Positions 8,800 through 16,796 of a stretch of DNA of 52,513 nt are shown piece by piece. Each line of letters opens with the position of its first letter. The stretch's first letter is position 1. The notes below the pieces were generated by a model, which did no database searches, was not told the origin of the DNA, and was given only the letters and a program-made list of their open reading frames with translations. The DNA comes from Mycobacterium asiaticum DSM 44297 (GTDB lineage Bacteria > Actinomycetota > Actinomycetes > Mycobacteriales > Mycobacteriaceae): positions 259,846 through 312,358 of the forward strand of contig NZ_HG964939.1 in NCBI RefSeq assembly GCF_000613245.1, read 5' to 3'. The translations under genes were made by a program, and so were the position numbers.

Positions 8800-9732
8800 A
8801 TGCGCTCCATTTGGAAGGGCTCGATCGCCTTCGGGCTGGTGAACGTGCCGGTCAAGGTGTACTCGGCCACCCAGGACCACGACATCAAATTCCACCAGGT
8901 GCATGCCAAGGACAACGGCCGCATTCGGTACAAGCGGGTGTGCGAGGTATGCGGCGAAGTCGTCGAGTACAGCGACATCGCCCGGGCCTTCGAATCCGAC
9001 GACGGCCGATCGGTGGTGATCACCGACGAGGACATCGCCACGTTGCCCGAGGAACGTAGTCGCGAAATCGAGGTGCTCGAGTTCGTCCCGGCCAGCGAGG
9101 TCGACCCGATGATGTTCGACCGCAGCTACTTCCTGGAGCCGGATTCCAAATCGTCCAAATCCTATGTGCTGCTGGCTAAGACGCTTGCCGAAACGGAGCG
9201 GATGGCGATCGTGCATTTCTCGCTGCGCAACAAGACTCGGCTGGCTGCCCTGCGCGTCAAGGATTTCGGCAAGCGCGACGTGATGGTGATCCACACCTTG
9301 TTGTGGCCCGACGAGATCCGTGATCCCGACTTCCCGGTGCTGGACAAGGAAGTCGACATCAAACCGGCCGAACTGAAGATGGCCGGCCAGGTAGTGGAGT
9401 CGATGGCCGATGATTTCAATCCGGACCGCTACCACGACACCTACCAGGAGCAGCTGCAAGAACTGGTGGACGCCAAACTAGAAGGCGGAGAGGCATTTAC
9501 GGTCGAAGAGCAGCCGACCGAGCTGGACGAGACCGAGGACGTCTCAGATCTGCTGGCGAAGTTGGAAGCCAGCGTGAAGGCCCGCTCGGGCAACGGCGGC
9601 GCCACCACCAAGGCCCCGGCGAAGAAGGCGGCAGCCAAGAAAGCGCCCGCCAAGAAGGCACCGGCCAAGAAGTCCCCGGCGAAGAAATCGCCGGCCAAGA
9701 AAGCCGGTTCCAAAGCGGCGTCGAAATCTTAA
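8800..9732 (+). CDS. mku: Ku homodimer, NHEJ end-binding protein
   Basis: Ku rings the broken DNA end and recruits LigD. The ATG at 8800 gives MRSIWKGSIAFGLVNVPVKVYSAT, the conserved Ku N-terminus; an open frame 27 codons longer has no similarity. The Ku core (residues ~1-260) is nearly colinear with M. tuberculosis Mku, including VCEVCGEVVEY and MFDRSYFLEPD. The protein has 310 aa against 273 in M. tuberculosis because of a C-terminal tail from about residue 268 made of AKKAPAKK-type Lys/Ala/Pro repeats. Such basic tails in other mycobacterial Ku proteins contribute to DNA binding. It follows the PfkB gene by 25 bp. Confidence 0.95.
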   Translation: MRSIWKGSIAFGLVNVPVKVYSATQDHDIKFHQVHAKDNGRIRYKRVCEVCGEVVEYSDIARAFESDDGRSVVITDEDIATLPEERSREIEVLEFVPASEVDPMMFDRSYFLEPDSKSSKSYVLLAKTLAETERMAIVHFSLRNKTRLAALRVKDFGKRDVMVIHTLLWPDEIRDPDFPVLDKEVDIKPAELKMAGQVVESMADDFNPDRYHDTYQEQLQELVDAKLEGGEAFTVEEQPTELDETEDVSDLLAKLEASVKARSGNGGATTKAPAKKAAAKKAPAKKAPAKKSPAKKSPAKKAGSKAASKS

Positions 9733-9824
9733 GAAACCTTGACCGACACGGGGTCAGCAGTGACATTCTTTGTTCATCTTCGCCCGTGTTCGGTTATCGC
9801 CTGCGTTCGCTTAGAGGAGTTGCC

Positions 9825-10952
9825 GTGAAGTTCACTCGACCTGGCGTCGCACTGAGTCTGCTCGTTGCCGTCGCACTGGTGCTCTCGGGATGCGGCGGCA
9901 ACTCCGGTAACACAGCGTCCTCGTCGGCAACCAGCAGCACGCCGGTGGTGCCGGTCAACTGCGGCGGCAAGAAAAAGATCCTCGCCGCCGGCTCGACCGC
10001 GCAGAAGAACGCGATGGAGCAGTTCGTGTACGCCTTCATCCACGCCTGCCCGGGCCACACGTTGGACTACAACGCCAACGGCTCGGGCGCCGGTATGAAG
10101 GCGTTCCTCAGCAGTCAGGTGGACTTGGCGGGATCCGACTCGCCGATGAATCCGGACAAGGGCGAACCCGACCGCGCCCGGGAGCGATGCAGTTCGCCGG
10201 CATGGGACATCCCGGTGGTGTTCGGCCCTATTGCGGTCACGTACAACATCAACGGCATCAATTCGCTCAGCCTGGACGGGCCGACCATCGCCAAGATATT
10301 CAACGGGGCAATCACCAAGTAGGACGACCCAGCGATCAAGGCGCTGAACAAGAGCACGAACCTGCCCCCGACTCCGATCCACGTCGTCTTCCGCGCCGAC
10401 CAGTCCGGAACCACCGACAATTTCCAGAGATATCTGGACGCGGCGTCCAACGGCGCCTGGGGCAAAGGCACCGGCCAGGCCTTCAACGGCGGCGTCGGCG
10501 AGGGCGCCACCGGCAACGACGGCACATCGCAGGCGATGAAGCGCACGGACGGCTCGATCACCTACAACGAGTGGTCGTTCGCCGTCGGCCACCAGCTGAA
10601 CATGGCTCAGATCATCACTTCGGCGGGCCCCGAAGCGGTGTCGATCAGCGCCGAAACCGTCGGCAAGACCATCGCCGGGGCGACATTCAAGGACGGCACC
10701 GACCCGAATGATCTGATCGTGGACACCTCATCGTTCTACCGGCCGACGCAGGCCGGGGCCTACCCGATCGTGTTGGTCACCTACGAGATCGTCTGCTCGA
10801 AGTATCCCGATACTCCGACCGGCCAGGCGGTAAAAGCGTTCATGCAAGCCACAATTGGCGACGGCCAAATCGGTCTGGACGAATACGGGTACATTCCGTT
10901 GCCCAACAACTTCCAGTCGAAGCTGGTACCGATCGTGAACGCGATCGCATGA
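9825..10952 (+). pseudogene. pstS2: Phosphate-binding lipoprotein PstS2, interrupted by an in-frame TAG
   Basis: This is a periplasmic-type phosphate-binding lipoprotein. The GTG start at 9825 has AGAGGAG (9813-9819) five bases upstream. A signal peptide ends in the lipobox LSGC, followed by a PstS domain with GSTAQKNAM, NGSGAGMKAF and SGTTDNFQRYLD. The frame stays open to the natural end at 10952 except for one TAG at 10320-10322. PstS homologues have a conserved Trp there (ITxW-x-DP), so TGG to TAG at base 10321 explains it. The product would stop at ~165 of ~375 residues and lose half of the phosphate-binding cleft. Position and strand next to pknD match pstS2 of M. tuberculosis. Recent inactivation or a base-call error are both possible. 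Confidence 0.85.
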
Positions 10953-11145
10953 CCGGCAGTCACCGTCGCGGTTGAGCGGGACCCGTTGGGGGGCGGCCGG
11001 TTCCGCCGCCTGGACCGCTGGCGTCATTCGCATCTCGGCCACCCGTACCGAATTACGAACGGACAGAGCCACTCTGGACCGAGGGACCGATCCGGCGGGA
11101 CAGGCCGCGCGCCGGCGGCCCGACAGGAAATCCGGGACCGGCGTT

Positions 11146-11176
11146 ACTCACTCGTGATTCAAAATTCACTGTGAGT
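11146..11176. promoter_or_regulatory. Nested dyad upstream of pknD
   Basis: ACTCAC (11146-11151) pairs with GTGAGT (11171-11176). Inside these, GTGA (11154-11157) pairs with TCAC (11166-11169) around an AT-rich centre. The element lies about 113 bp before the pknD start, in the 336-bp gap (10953-11288) after pstS2, which otherwise contains no gene. It could be an operator or a weak hairpin; the regulator is unknown. Confidence 0.35.
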
Positions 11177-11288
11177 GGCGCCATTTTGTTGTGTGCCTGC
11201 TCTGTGAGGATTTACCGTGTGTTAACCATCAGATTCGGCGGTGCACAGTCGGCCGGAATGTCGTCGGGTGGCGAAGGGAGCATCGACG

Positions 11289-13445
11289 GTGACCAACACC
11301 GGTTCGGAATCGCGGGTGGGTTCGCAGTTCGGTCCCTACCAGTTGGTGCGCCTGATCGGCCGCGGCGGGATGGGTGAGGTCTACGAAGCCGAGGACACCC
11401 GGAAGCACCGGGTGGTCGCGCTAAAGCTGATCTCGACGCAATATTCCAACAATCCGGTGTTTCGCGCCCGCATGCAGCGAGAGGCCGACACCGCAGGCAG
11501 GCTCACCGAACCGCACATCGTGCCGATCCACGATTACGGCGAGATCGAGGGTCATTTCTATGTGGAAATGCGCCTGATCGACGGCGTATCGCTGCGCTCG
11601 ATGCTGACCCAGTTCGGCCCGCTGACCCCGGCCCGCGCCGTGGCGATCGTCCGCCAGATCGCCGCCGCGCTGGATGCCGCGCACGCCAGCGGCGTGACCC
11701 ATCGCGACGTCAAGCCGGAGAACATCCTCATCGCCGCCAACGACTTCGCCTACCTGGTCGATTTCGGCATCGCCCGCGCAGCCCACGACCCCAACCTCAC
11801 CCAGAGCGGGATGGCGGTCGGCACCTACAGCTACATGGCACCGGAACGTTTCACCGGAGACGACGTCACCTATAAGGCCGACATCTACGCGCTGGCCTGT
11901 GTGCTGGGCGAATGTCTGACCGGAGCGCCGCCCTACCGCGCCGACAGCGTCGAGCGGTTGATCGCCTCCCACCTGATGGAGCCGATCCCCCGGCCCAGTG
12001 TGCTGCGGCCCGGCCGGGTCCCGGAAGCCCTGGACCAGGTGATCGCCAAGGGCATGGCGAAGAACCCGAACCAGCGATACATGACCGCGGGCGACCTGGC
12101 CGCCGCCGCCCATGACGCCCTCACCACGCCCGAGCAGCGCCAGGAGGCCACGATCCTGCGCCAGGGCGACAACCAGACGCTGATCGCGCCCGTCGTCGAT
12201 CCAAGCCTGAACAGTGGTTGGACGAACTCCAATGCGTCCGCTCCGCAGCAGTACTCCGCTCCTCACCAGCAGTACAGCGACCCCGCGACCATGCGCGCGC
12301 CGGTGCCCCCGATGCATACCGGCGACGAGACGATGGCCGGGCCACTGCCGTCGAACACCGGTGGGTGGCGGGAGCGCCCGTCGCACAACTCGGACCAGTA
12401 CACCCAAGCCGCCCCCGCCGCCCCGACCGCCTGGGCCGGCAGCCAGCCTGGTGTCGCATCCGGACCTGGCTTTGGTGGTCCGCCGCCCTACCAGCAGCCG
12501 TCGCAGCCGCATCCGGTGAGAACGCCCCCACCGCAGTCCACGCCCCCGCCGCAACGCAAGTCGCGCAAGGGCCTGCTCATCGGTGCCCTGGCCGCCGTGG
12601 TGCTGCTCGTGATCGCCGCGGTCACCGGGTTCCTGATCTTCGGCGGGGAGGACAAGAAGGACTCCGGCCCCACTCAAGCCGGCGGAGCGCAGGTCCTGCC
12701 GTTCAACGGGCTCAACTTCCGCTTCGCGCCGGGCGGTGTGGCGGTCGACGGCAACGGCGTCGTCTACGTCACCAACCAGACCATGTACGGCCGGGTGGTG
12801 GCACTGCCCGACGGGTCGTCTTCGCCAACAGTCAAGCCGTTCAACGGCCTATACGAGCCGCAGGGCATCGCGGTGGACGGTGCCGGCAAGATCTACGTCA
12901 GCGACTTCAACAACCGGGTGGTGTCGTTGTCGGCCGGTTCTAACAACCAGGTGGTGCTGCCGTTCGACGGCCTGAACTACCCGGAGGGTGTCGCGGTCGA
13001 CGCCCAGGGCAACGTGTACGTGGCCGACCGCGGCAACAACCGGGTGCTCAAGTTGGCGGCCGGCACCAACCAGCAGATCGAGGTGCCGTTCCAGGGCCTG
13101 AAGAATCCCGACGGCGTGGCCATCGACAGCGACGGCAACATCTACGCCACCGATACCGACAACAACCGGGTGCTCAAATTGGACGCCGGCACGTCGAACC
13201 AGACGGTGTTGCCGTTCACCGGCATCAGCGCCCCGTGGGGCATCACGGTGGACGGCGCCGGCGCGGTCTACGTCACCGAACACGACAACAACGTGGTGGC
13301 GAAGTTGCCGGCTGGAGCGACCGCCTCCGTCGAGTTGCCGTTCACCGGCCTGAACACCCCGCTGTCGGTGGCGGTGGACAAGAAGGGCAACGTTTACGTC
13401 GCCGACCGCGGTAACGGCCGGGTGCTGCGGCTCGCGCAATCGTAG
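11289..13445 (+). CDS. pknD: Serine/threonine protein kinase PknD with NHL beta-propeller sensor
   Basis: This receptor-type Ser/Thr kinase is anchored in the cell membrane. The GTG at 11289 follows AAGGGAG (11274-11280) and gives 718 aa. The kinase domain (residues ~15-280) has the glycine loop GRGGMGEV (24-31), ATP-anchoring K46, HRDVKPEN with catalytic D140, and DFG (158-160). The activation loop reads TQSGMAVGTY; one Thr that M. tuberculosis PknD has in TQTGTAVGTY is Met here. A Pro/Gln-rich linker (~285-425), one membrane helix (~428-451) and six NHL blades (~468-718) follow. At 664 aa, the M. tuberculosis protein has a shorter linker. It probably senses an extracytoplasmic cue linked to phosphate, given its pst neighbours; this is inferred from context. 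Confidence 0.95.
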   Translation: MTNTGSESRVGSQFGPYQLVRLIGRGGMGEVYEAEDTRKHRVVALKLISTQYSNNPVFRARMQREADTAGRLTEPHIVPIHDYGEIEGHFYVEMRLIDGVSLRSMLTQFGPLTPARAVAIVRQIAAALDAAHASGVTHRDVKPENILIAANDFAYLVDFGIARAAHDPNLTQSGMAVGTYSYMAPERFTGDDVTYKADIYALACVLGECLTGAPPYRADSVERLIASHLMEPIPRPSVLRPGRVPEALDQVIAKGMAKNPNQRYMTAGDLAAAAHDALTTPEQRQEATILRQGDNQTLIAPVVDPSLNSGWTNSNASAPQQYSAPHQQYSDPATMRAPVPPMHTGDETMAGPLPSNTGGWRERPSHNSDQYTQAAPAAPTAWAGSQPGVASGPGFGGPPPYQQPSQPHPVRTPPPQSTPPPQRKSRKGLLIGALAAVVLLVIAAVTGFLIFGGEDKKDSGPTQAGGAQVLPFNGLNFRFAPGGVAVDGNGVVYVTNQTMYGRVVALPDGSSSPTVKPFNGLYEPQGIAVDGAGKIYVSDFNNRVVSLSAGSNNQVVLPFDGLNYPEGVAVDAQGNVYVADRGNNRVLKLAAGTNQQIEVPFQGLKNPDGVAIDSDGNIYATDTDNNRVLKLDAGTSNQTVLPFTGISAPWGITVDGAGAVYVTEHDNNVVAKLPAGATASVELPFTGLNTPLSVAVDKKGNVYVADRGNGRVLRLAQS

Positions 13446-13471
13446 TTAGCGAAAGTCGTAGTTAGCGGAAG
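13440..13471. repeat. 16-bp tandem duplication at the pknD/pstA1 convergent ends
   Basis: TCGTAGTTAGCGAAAG (13440-13455) is followed directly by TCGTAGTTAGCGGAAG (13456-13471), 15 of 16 identical. The first copy contains the pknD stop and the second contains the pstA1 stop on the other strand. No separate terminator is visible between the two convergent genes. Confidence 0.8.
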
Positions 13472-14412
13472 ATGCCGAAGCCCTGGGCGGCCGAGGCGAA
13501 CATGTTGCGCAGCAGGCCGCGGGTCGCCACCAATTTGATTCCGGCGGCGATCAGGTTGATCAGGGCCACGATGATGATCAGGGTCAGCGCCGCGCCCCAG
13601 ACGCGCAGGAAGCCGGCGTGTTCGGGGTTGGTGAGCTCGGTGTAGATCAGCAAAGGCAGCGAGGCCATGTTGCCCTCGAAGATATCGACATTGATCGAGC
13701 GGCTGTATCCCACCAGCACCAGCACCGGGGCGGTCTCGCCGATGACGCGCGCTACTGCCAGCAGCACACCGGAGATGATGCCCGGCATCGCGATCGGAAA
13801 CACGATCCGCACGATCGTCTTCCATTTCGGGACACCCAACGCGTAGCTGGCTTCCCGCAATTCATCGGGCACCAGCCGCAACATTTCCTCGGTGGAACGA
13901 ACCACCACCGGCAACATCAGCAGTACCAGCGCGAACGACACGGCCAGTGCGCTCTGCTCGAAACCGAGGGTGGCAATCCACAAGCTGAACACGAACAGGG
14001 CGGCGACGATCGAGGGCACGCCGGCCAGCACGTCGACCATGAATGTCGAAAGCCGCGCCATGCGACTGTTGCCGTATTCGACGAGATACACCGCGGTCAT
14101 CAGGCCCAGCGGCACAGCGATCAACGCCGCCACACCGGCTTGCACCAACGACCCGTACAGCGCGTGATAGACGCCGCCGGCGAACTCCTCGGGCAGCACG
14201 CCGCGCAACGAGTGCGTCCACCAGTCGACGTGGACGATGGCCCGCCAGCCGCGTGCGATCACCACCCACAACAGCCAGACCAACGGCACCAGCGCCACCG
14301 CGAACGAGGCCAAGAAGAACGTCGTCGCCATCCCGTTCTTGACCCGCCGCCACGTACTGAGCGGGCGGAACACGACCACTTTGACCGGCCTGTCGAGCGC
14401 GTCAACAGTCAT
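13462..14412 (-). CDS. pstA1: Phosphate ABC transporter permease PstA
   Basis: This is the second membrane channel subunit of the high-affinity PstSCAB phosphate importer. The 316-aa protein has about six hydrophobic helices and the ABC-permease cytoplasmic EAA loop (EASYALGVPKWKTIVRIVFPIAMPG, ~residues 210-235) that docks on the ATPase PstB. It is translated seven bases after pstC2 and is the last gene of the pstS3-pstC2-pstA1 operon. It matches M. tuberculosis pstA1 (Rv0930) by position. The PstB ATPase is not encoded in this window and must be supplied from elsewhere. Confidence 0.93.
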   Translation of the reverse strand: MTVDALDRPVKVVVFRPLSTWRRVKNGMATTFFLASFAVALVPLVWLLWVVIARGWRAIVHVDWWTHSLRGVLPEEFAGGVYHALYGSLVQAGVAALIAVPLGLMTAVYLVEYGNSRMARLSTFMVDVLAGVPSIVAALFVFSLWIATLGFEQSALAVSFALVLLMLPVVVRSTEEMLRLVPDELREASYALGVPKWKTIVRIVFPIAMPGIISGVLLAVARVIGETAPVLVLVGYSRSINVDIFEGNMASLPLLIYTELTNPEHAGFLRVWGAALTLIIIVALINLIAAGIKLVATRGLLRNMFASAAQGFGIFR

Positions 14413-14419
14413 CAGCGAC

Positions 14420-15391
14420 TCACCCGTTGACCTTTCCGCCCGCGATCGCGCGGGCGGCGGCGTTCACCATGAATGTCAGCACGAACAGTGCGAACCCGGC
14501 CGAGATATACGCTCCCGTCGGCAGCGGCTGGCTGAATTCGGAAGCGGCTGAAGCAATTTTGGATGCGAAGGTGTAGCCGCCGTCAAACAGCGACCAATTG
14601 CCCGGCTTGGCGGCCGAGCGCAGAATGATCAGCACGGCGACGGTCTCGCCCAGCGCGCGGCCCAGGCCCAGCATGGAAGCGGCCACCACCCCGCTGCGGC
14701 CGAACGGCAGCACGGTCATCCGCACCACCTCCCATTTCGTCGCACCCAGCGACTGGGCCGCTTCGATCTGCATCAGCGGGGTCTGCCGAAACACCTCTCG
14801 CGATACCGAGGTGACGATCGGCAAGATCATCACCGCCAGCACGATGCCGGCGGTGAAGATGGTTCCCCCGCCGGCCAGGGAGACATTGCCCTTCGCGAAC
14901 AGCGGGATCCAATACAGGTTGCGATTGAGGAACTCGGCCAGCGGCTGCAGCTTCGGAGCCAGCACGAAGATCCCCCACAGCCCGAAGATGATCGACGGCA
15001 CCGCAGCCAGCAGGTCCACCATCGCGCCGAACGGGCGCGACAACCTGCTCGGTGCGTACTGGGTGATGAACACCGCGATGCCGACCGCGATCGGCACGGC
15101 CAGCACCAGGGCGGTGAACGAGCTCAGCACCGTGACCATGAACAGGTCGCGGATGCCGAACGCCAGTTGATCGCCGGAAGTGTCGAACTTCGGACTGGTG
15201 AAGAAGTTCACATGGTTCGCGCGCAGCGACGGGATCGCCCGGACCAACAGGAACACCGCGATCAGCACGATCGCCACCACGATGGTGGAACCGGCCGCCG
15301 AGGCGAGCAGTTTGAACAGGCGGTCGGCCCGTCGCGACGCGCGCGCGTCTACCTCCGCTAGCGCAGCTTTAGCTAGCGGGGTAGTTACCAC
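14420..15391 (-). CDS. pstC2: Phosphate ABC transporter permease PstC
   Basis: This is the partner channel subunit to PstA. It has 323 aa, six predicted membrane helices and an EAA loop (EAAQSLGATKWEVVRMTVLPFGRSG). The GTG at 15391 is chosen from the resemblance of its first residues to M. tuberculosis PstC2 (MVTxPL-KxAL-VD). The C-terminus ARAIAGGKVNG is conserved. It lies 12 bases after pstS3 and 7 before pstA1, so the three are co-transcribed. Confidence 0.93.
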   Translation of the reverse strand: MVTTPLAKAALAEVDARASRRADRLFKLLASAAGSTIVVAIVLIAVFLLVRAIPSLRANHVNFFTSPKFDTSGDQLAFGIRDLFMVTVLSSFTALVLAVPIAVGIAVFITQYAPSRLSRPFGAMVDLLAAVPSIIFGLWGIFVLAPKLQPLAEFLNRNLYWIPLFAKGNVSLAGGGTIFTAGIVLAVMILPIVTSVSREVFRQTPLMQIEAAQSLGATKWEVVRMTVLPFGRSGVVAASMLGLGRALGETVAVLIILRSAAKPGNWSLFDGGYTFASKIASAASEFSQPLPTGAYISAGFALFVLTFMVNAAARAIAGGKVNG

Positions 15392-15403
15392 ACGAACCTC
15401 AGA

Positions 15404-16528
15404 TCAGGAGATGGCGTTGACTGCGGTCGACAACCTCGACTTGAACGAGTCGGGGATCGGGACATACCCGTTGTCACCCAGACCATTTTGGCCCCCGCCG
15501 ATCGTCGACTGCAGAAAAGCTTTCACGGCAGTCCCGACATCCGCGGCGGGGTACTTCGAGCAGACGATCTCGTAGGTGGCCAGCACGATCGGGTACGAGC
15601 CCGGCTGCGTCGGCCGGTAGAACGAGAGCGTGTCGAGCACCAGGTCGTTGCCCTGCCCGGAGATGGTGGCACCGGAGATGGTCTTGCCGACCGAGTCGGT
15701 GCCGATCGTCACGGGCTCTGGACCGGCCGAGGTGATGATCTTGGCGATGTTCAGCTTCTGGCCCTGGGCGAACGACCACTCGTTGTAGGTGATCGACCCT
15801 TCGGTGCTCTTGATCGCCGCGGATGTCCCGTCGTTACCCTTGGCGCCCTCACCGACACCGCCTTTGAAAGCCTTTCCGGCGCCCTTGCCCCATGCGCCGT
15901 TGGAGGCCGCGTCGAGGTAGCGCTGGAAGTTGTCGGTGGTACCCGACTCGTCGCTACGGAAGACGACGTGGATGGGCGTCGCGGGCAGATTGGTCCCAGA
16001 GTTCAGTGCTGCGATAGCGGGATCGTTCCAGGTGGTGATGCCGCCGCTGAAGATCTTGGCCAGGGTGGGCCCGTCCAAATTCAGCGAGTCCACCCCGTAG
16101 AGGTTGTAGGTGACCGCGATGGGACCGAACACCACCGGCAGGTTCCACGCCGGCGAGCCTCCGCAACGCTGCTGCGCGGTGGCCGCCTCCTCCTTGCTCA
16201 GCGGAGAGTCTGAACCGCCGAAATCGGTTTGATTGCCGTTGAACTCGCTGATGCCGGCGCCGGAGCCGTTACCCGTGTAGTTGAGGGTCTGTCCGGGGCA
16301 AGCCGATTCGAAAGCCTTGACGAACCGGGTCATCGCGTTTGCCTGGGCGGTGGATCCGCTGGCTTTCAGCGTCTTCTTTCCACCACAATTCACGTTGGCC
16401 GCTGCCGACGAACCGCCGGATGAACCCTGGCCTCCGCCGCCAGCGTTGTTGTCGCTACCACACGCCGAAAGAACCAGTGCCCCGGAAGCCAGGATCCCCA
16501 GTGCGGCGCCAAATCGGTTGAGTTTCAA
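15404..16528 (-). CDS. pstS3: Phosphate-binding lipoprotein PstS3
   Basis: This is the extracytoplasmic phosphate receptor feeding the PstC2/PstA1 channel. The TTG start at 16528 (reading MKLNRFGAALG) has AGGAA seven bases upstream. The lipobox LSAC is followed by a Gly/Ser linker and the PstS fold: GSTAQANAM, GNGSGAGISEF, GSDSPLSK, ITTWNDPAI and SDESGTTDNFQRYLDAAS. At 374 aa it is full length and closely resembles M. tuberculosis PstS3. It still has the Trp that became a stop in the neighbouring pstS2. It is divergent from the SDR gene at 16797, with a 268-bp regulatory region between them. Confidence 0.95.
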   Translation of the reverse strand: MKLNRFGAALGILASGALVLSACGSDNNAGGGGQGSSGGSSAAANVNCGGKKTLKASGSTAQANAMTRFVKAFESACPGQTLNYTGNGSGAGISEFNGNQTDFGGSDSPLSKEEAATAQQRCGGSPAWNLPVVFGPIAVTYNLYGVDSLNLDGPTLAKIFSGGITTWNDPAIAALNSGTNLPATPIHVVFRSDESGTTDNFQRYLDAASNGAWGKGAGKAFKGGVGEGAKGNDGTSAAIKSTEGSITYNEWSFAQGQKLNIAKIITSAGPEPVTIGTDSVGKTISGATISGQGNDLVLDTLSFYRPTQPGSYPIVLATYEIVCSKYPAADVGTAVKAFLQSTIGGGQNGLGDNGYVPIPDSFKSRLSTAVNAIS

Positions 16529-16555
16529 TTCAGTTCCTAACGGTAGTGATGAAAC

Positions 16556-16561
16556 ATACTA
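16556..16561 (-). promoter_or_regulatory. Candidate -10 element of the pstS3 operon
   Basis: On the minus strand TAGTAT fits the mycobacterial TANNNT -10 pattern and lies 27 bases before the pstS3 start. TTGACG is further upstream but spaced about 22 bases, too far for a classical -35. A phosphate-response (RegX3-type) site is expected here, but I could not identify one securely. Confidence 0.35.
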
Positions 16562-16670
16562 GCCGCCGCCCCTCCATCGCGGCCGTCAACCAGCCCTTTT
16601 CCTCGCTGCTCTGCAGCTACATTAACAACACGTAACTTGCCTTGGAAGGGTCGCAGGTGCCAGCGCTGTG

Positions 16671-16703
16671 GTGCGCAACGACGCGGTGGCCGTTGTTGCG
16701 CAC
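16671..16703. promoter_or_regulatory. 13-bp inverted repeat between pstS3 and the SDR gene
   Basis: GTGCGCAACGACG (16671-16683) and CGTTGTTGCGCAC (16691-16703) are inverted repeats with one mismatch and a 7-base spacer. The element lies about 94 bp upstream of the SDR start and just before the KstR-like box. It is a strong dyad, either an operator or a hairpin; the binding protein is unknown. Confidence 0.5.
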
Positions 16704-16719
16704 GACCGCTGTGCCAAAC

Positions 16720-16733
16720 TAGAACCTGTTACA
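16720..16733. promoter_or_regulatory. KstR-like operator
   Basis: TAGAACCTGTTACA fits the published core of the cholesterol-catabolism repressor KstR, TnnAACnnGTTnnA, at every fixed position. It lies 63 bp upstream of the SDR start at 16797. Eight fixed bases can occur by chance, so binding is only suggested. If real, it would place this SDR under sterol control. Confidence 0.45.
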
Positions 16734-16796
16734 AAAATCCCCCGGGACGGGCGGTCGCCGCTGCTGTTTCGGCCCGACAACTGAAGAGAGGCCGCA

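Noticed and set aside
9733..9824. PhoB/RegX3-type box before pstS2 (two GTTC 16 bp apart)
   Set aside because: The spacing does not match the roughly 11-bp direct repeats expected, and the flanking bases differ.
10320..10322. Pyrrolysine or programmed readthrough at the pstS2 TAG
   Set aside because: Mycobacteria have no known pyrrolysine machinery, and the codon replaces a conserved Trp encoded by TGG. A point mutation is simpler.
11421..12677. 418-codon antisense frame within pknD
   Set aside because: It is a shadow of the kinase gene with low-complexity Gly/Arg composition and no start signal.
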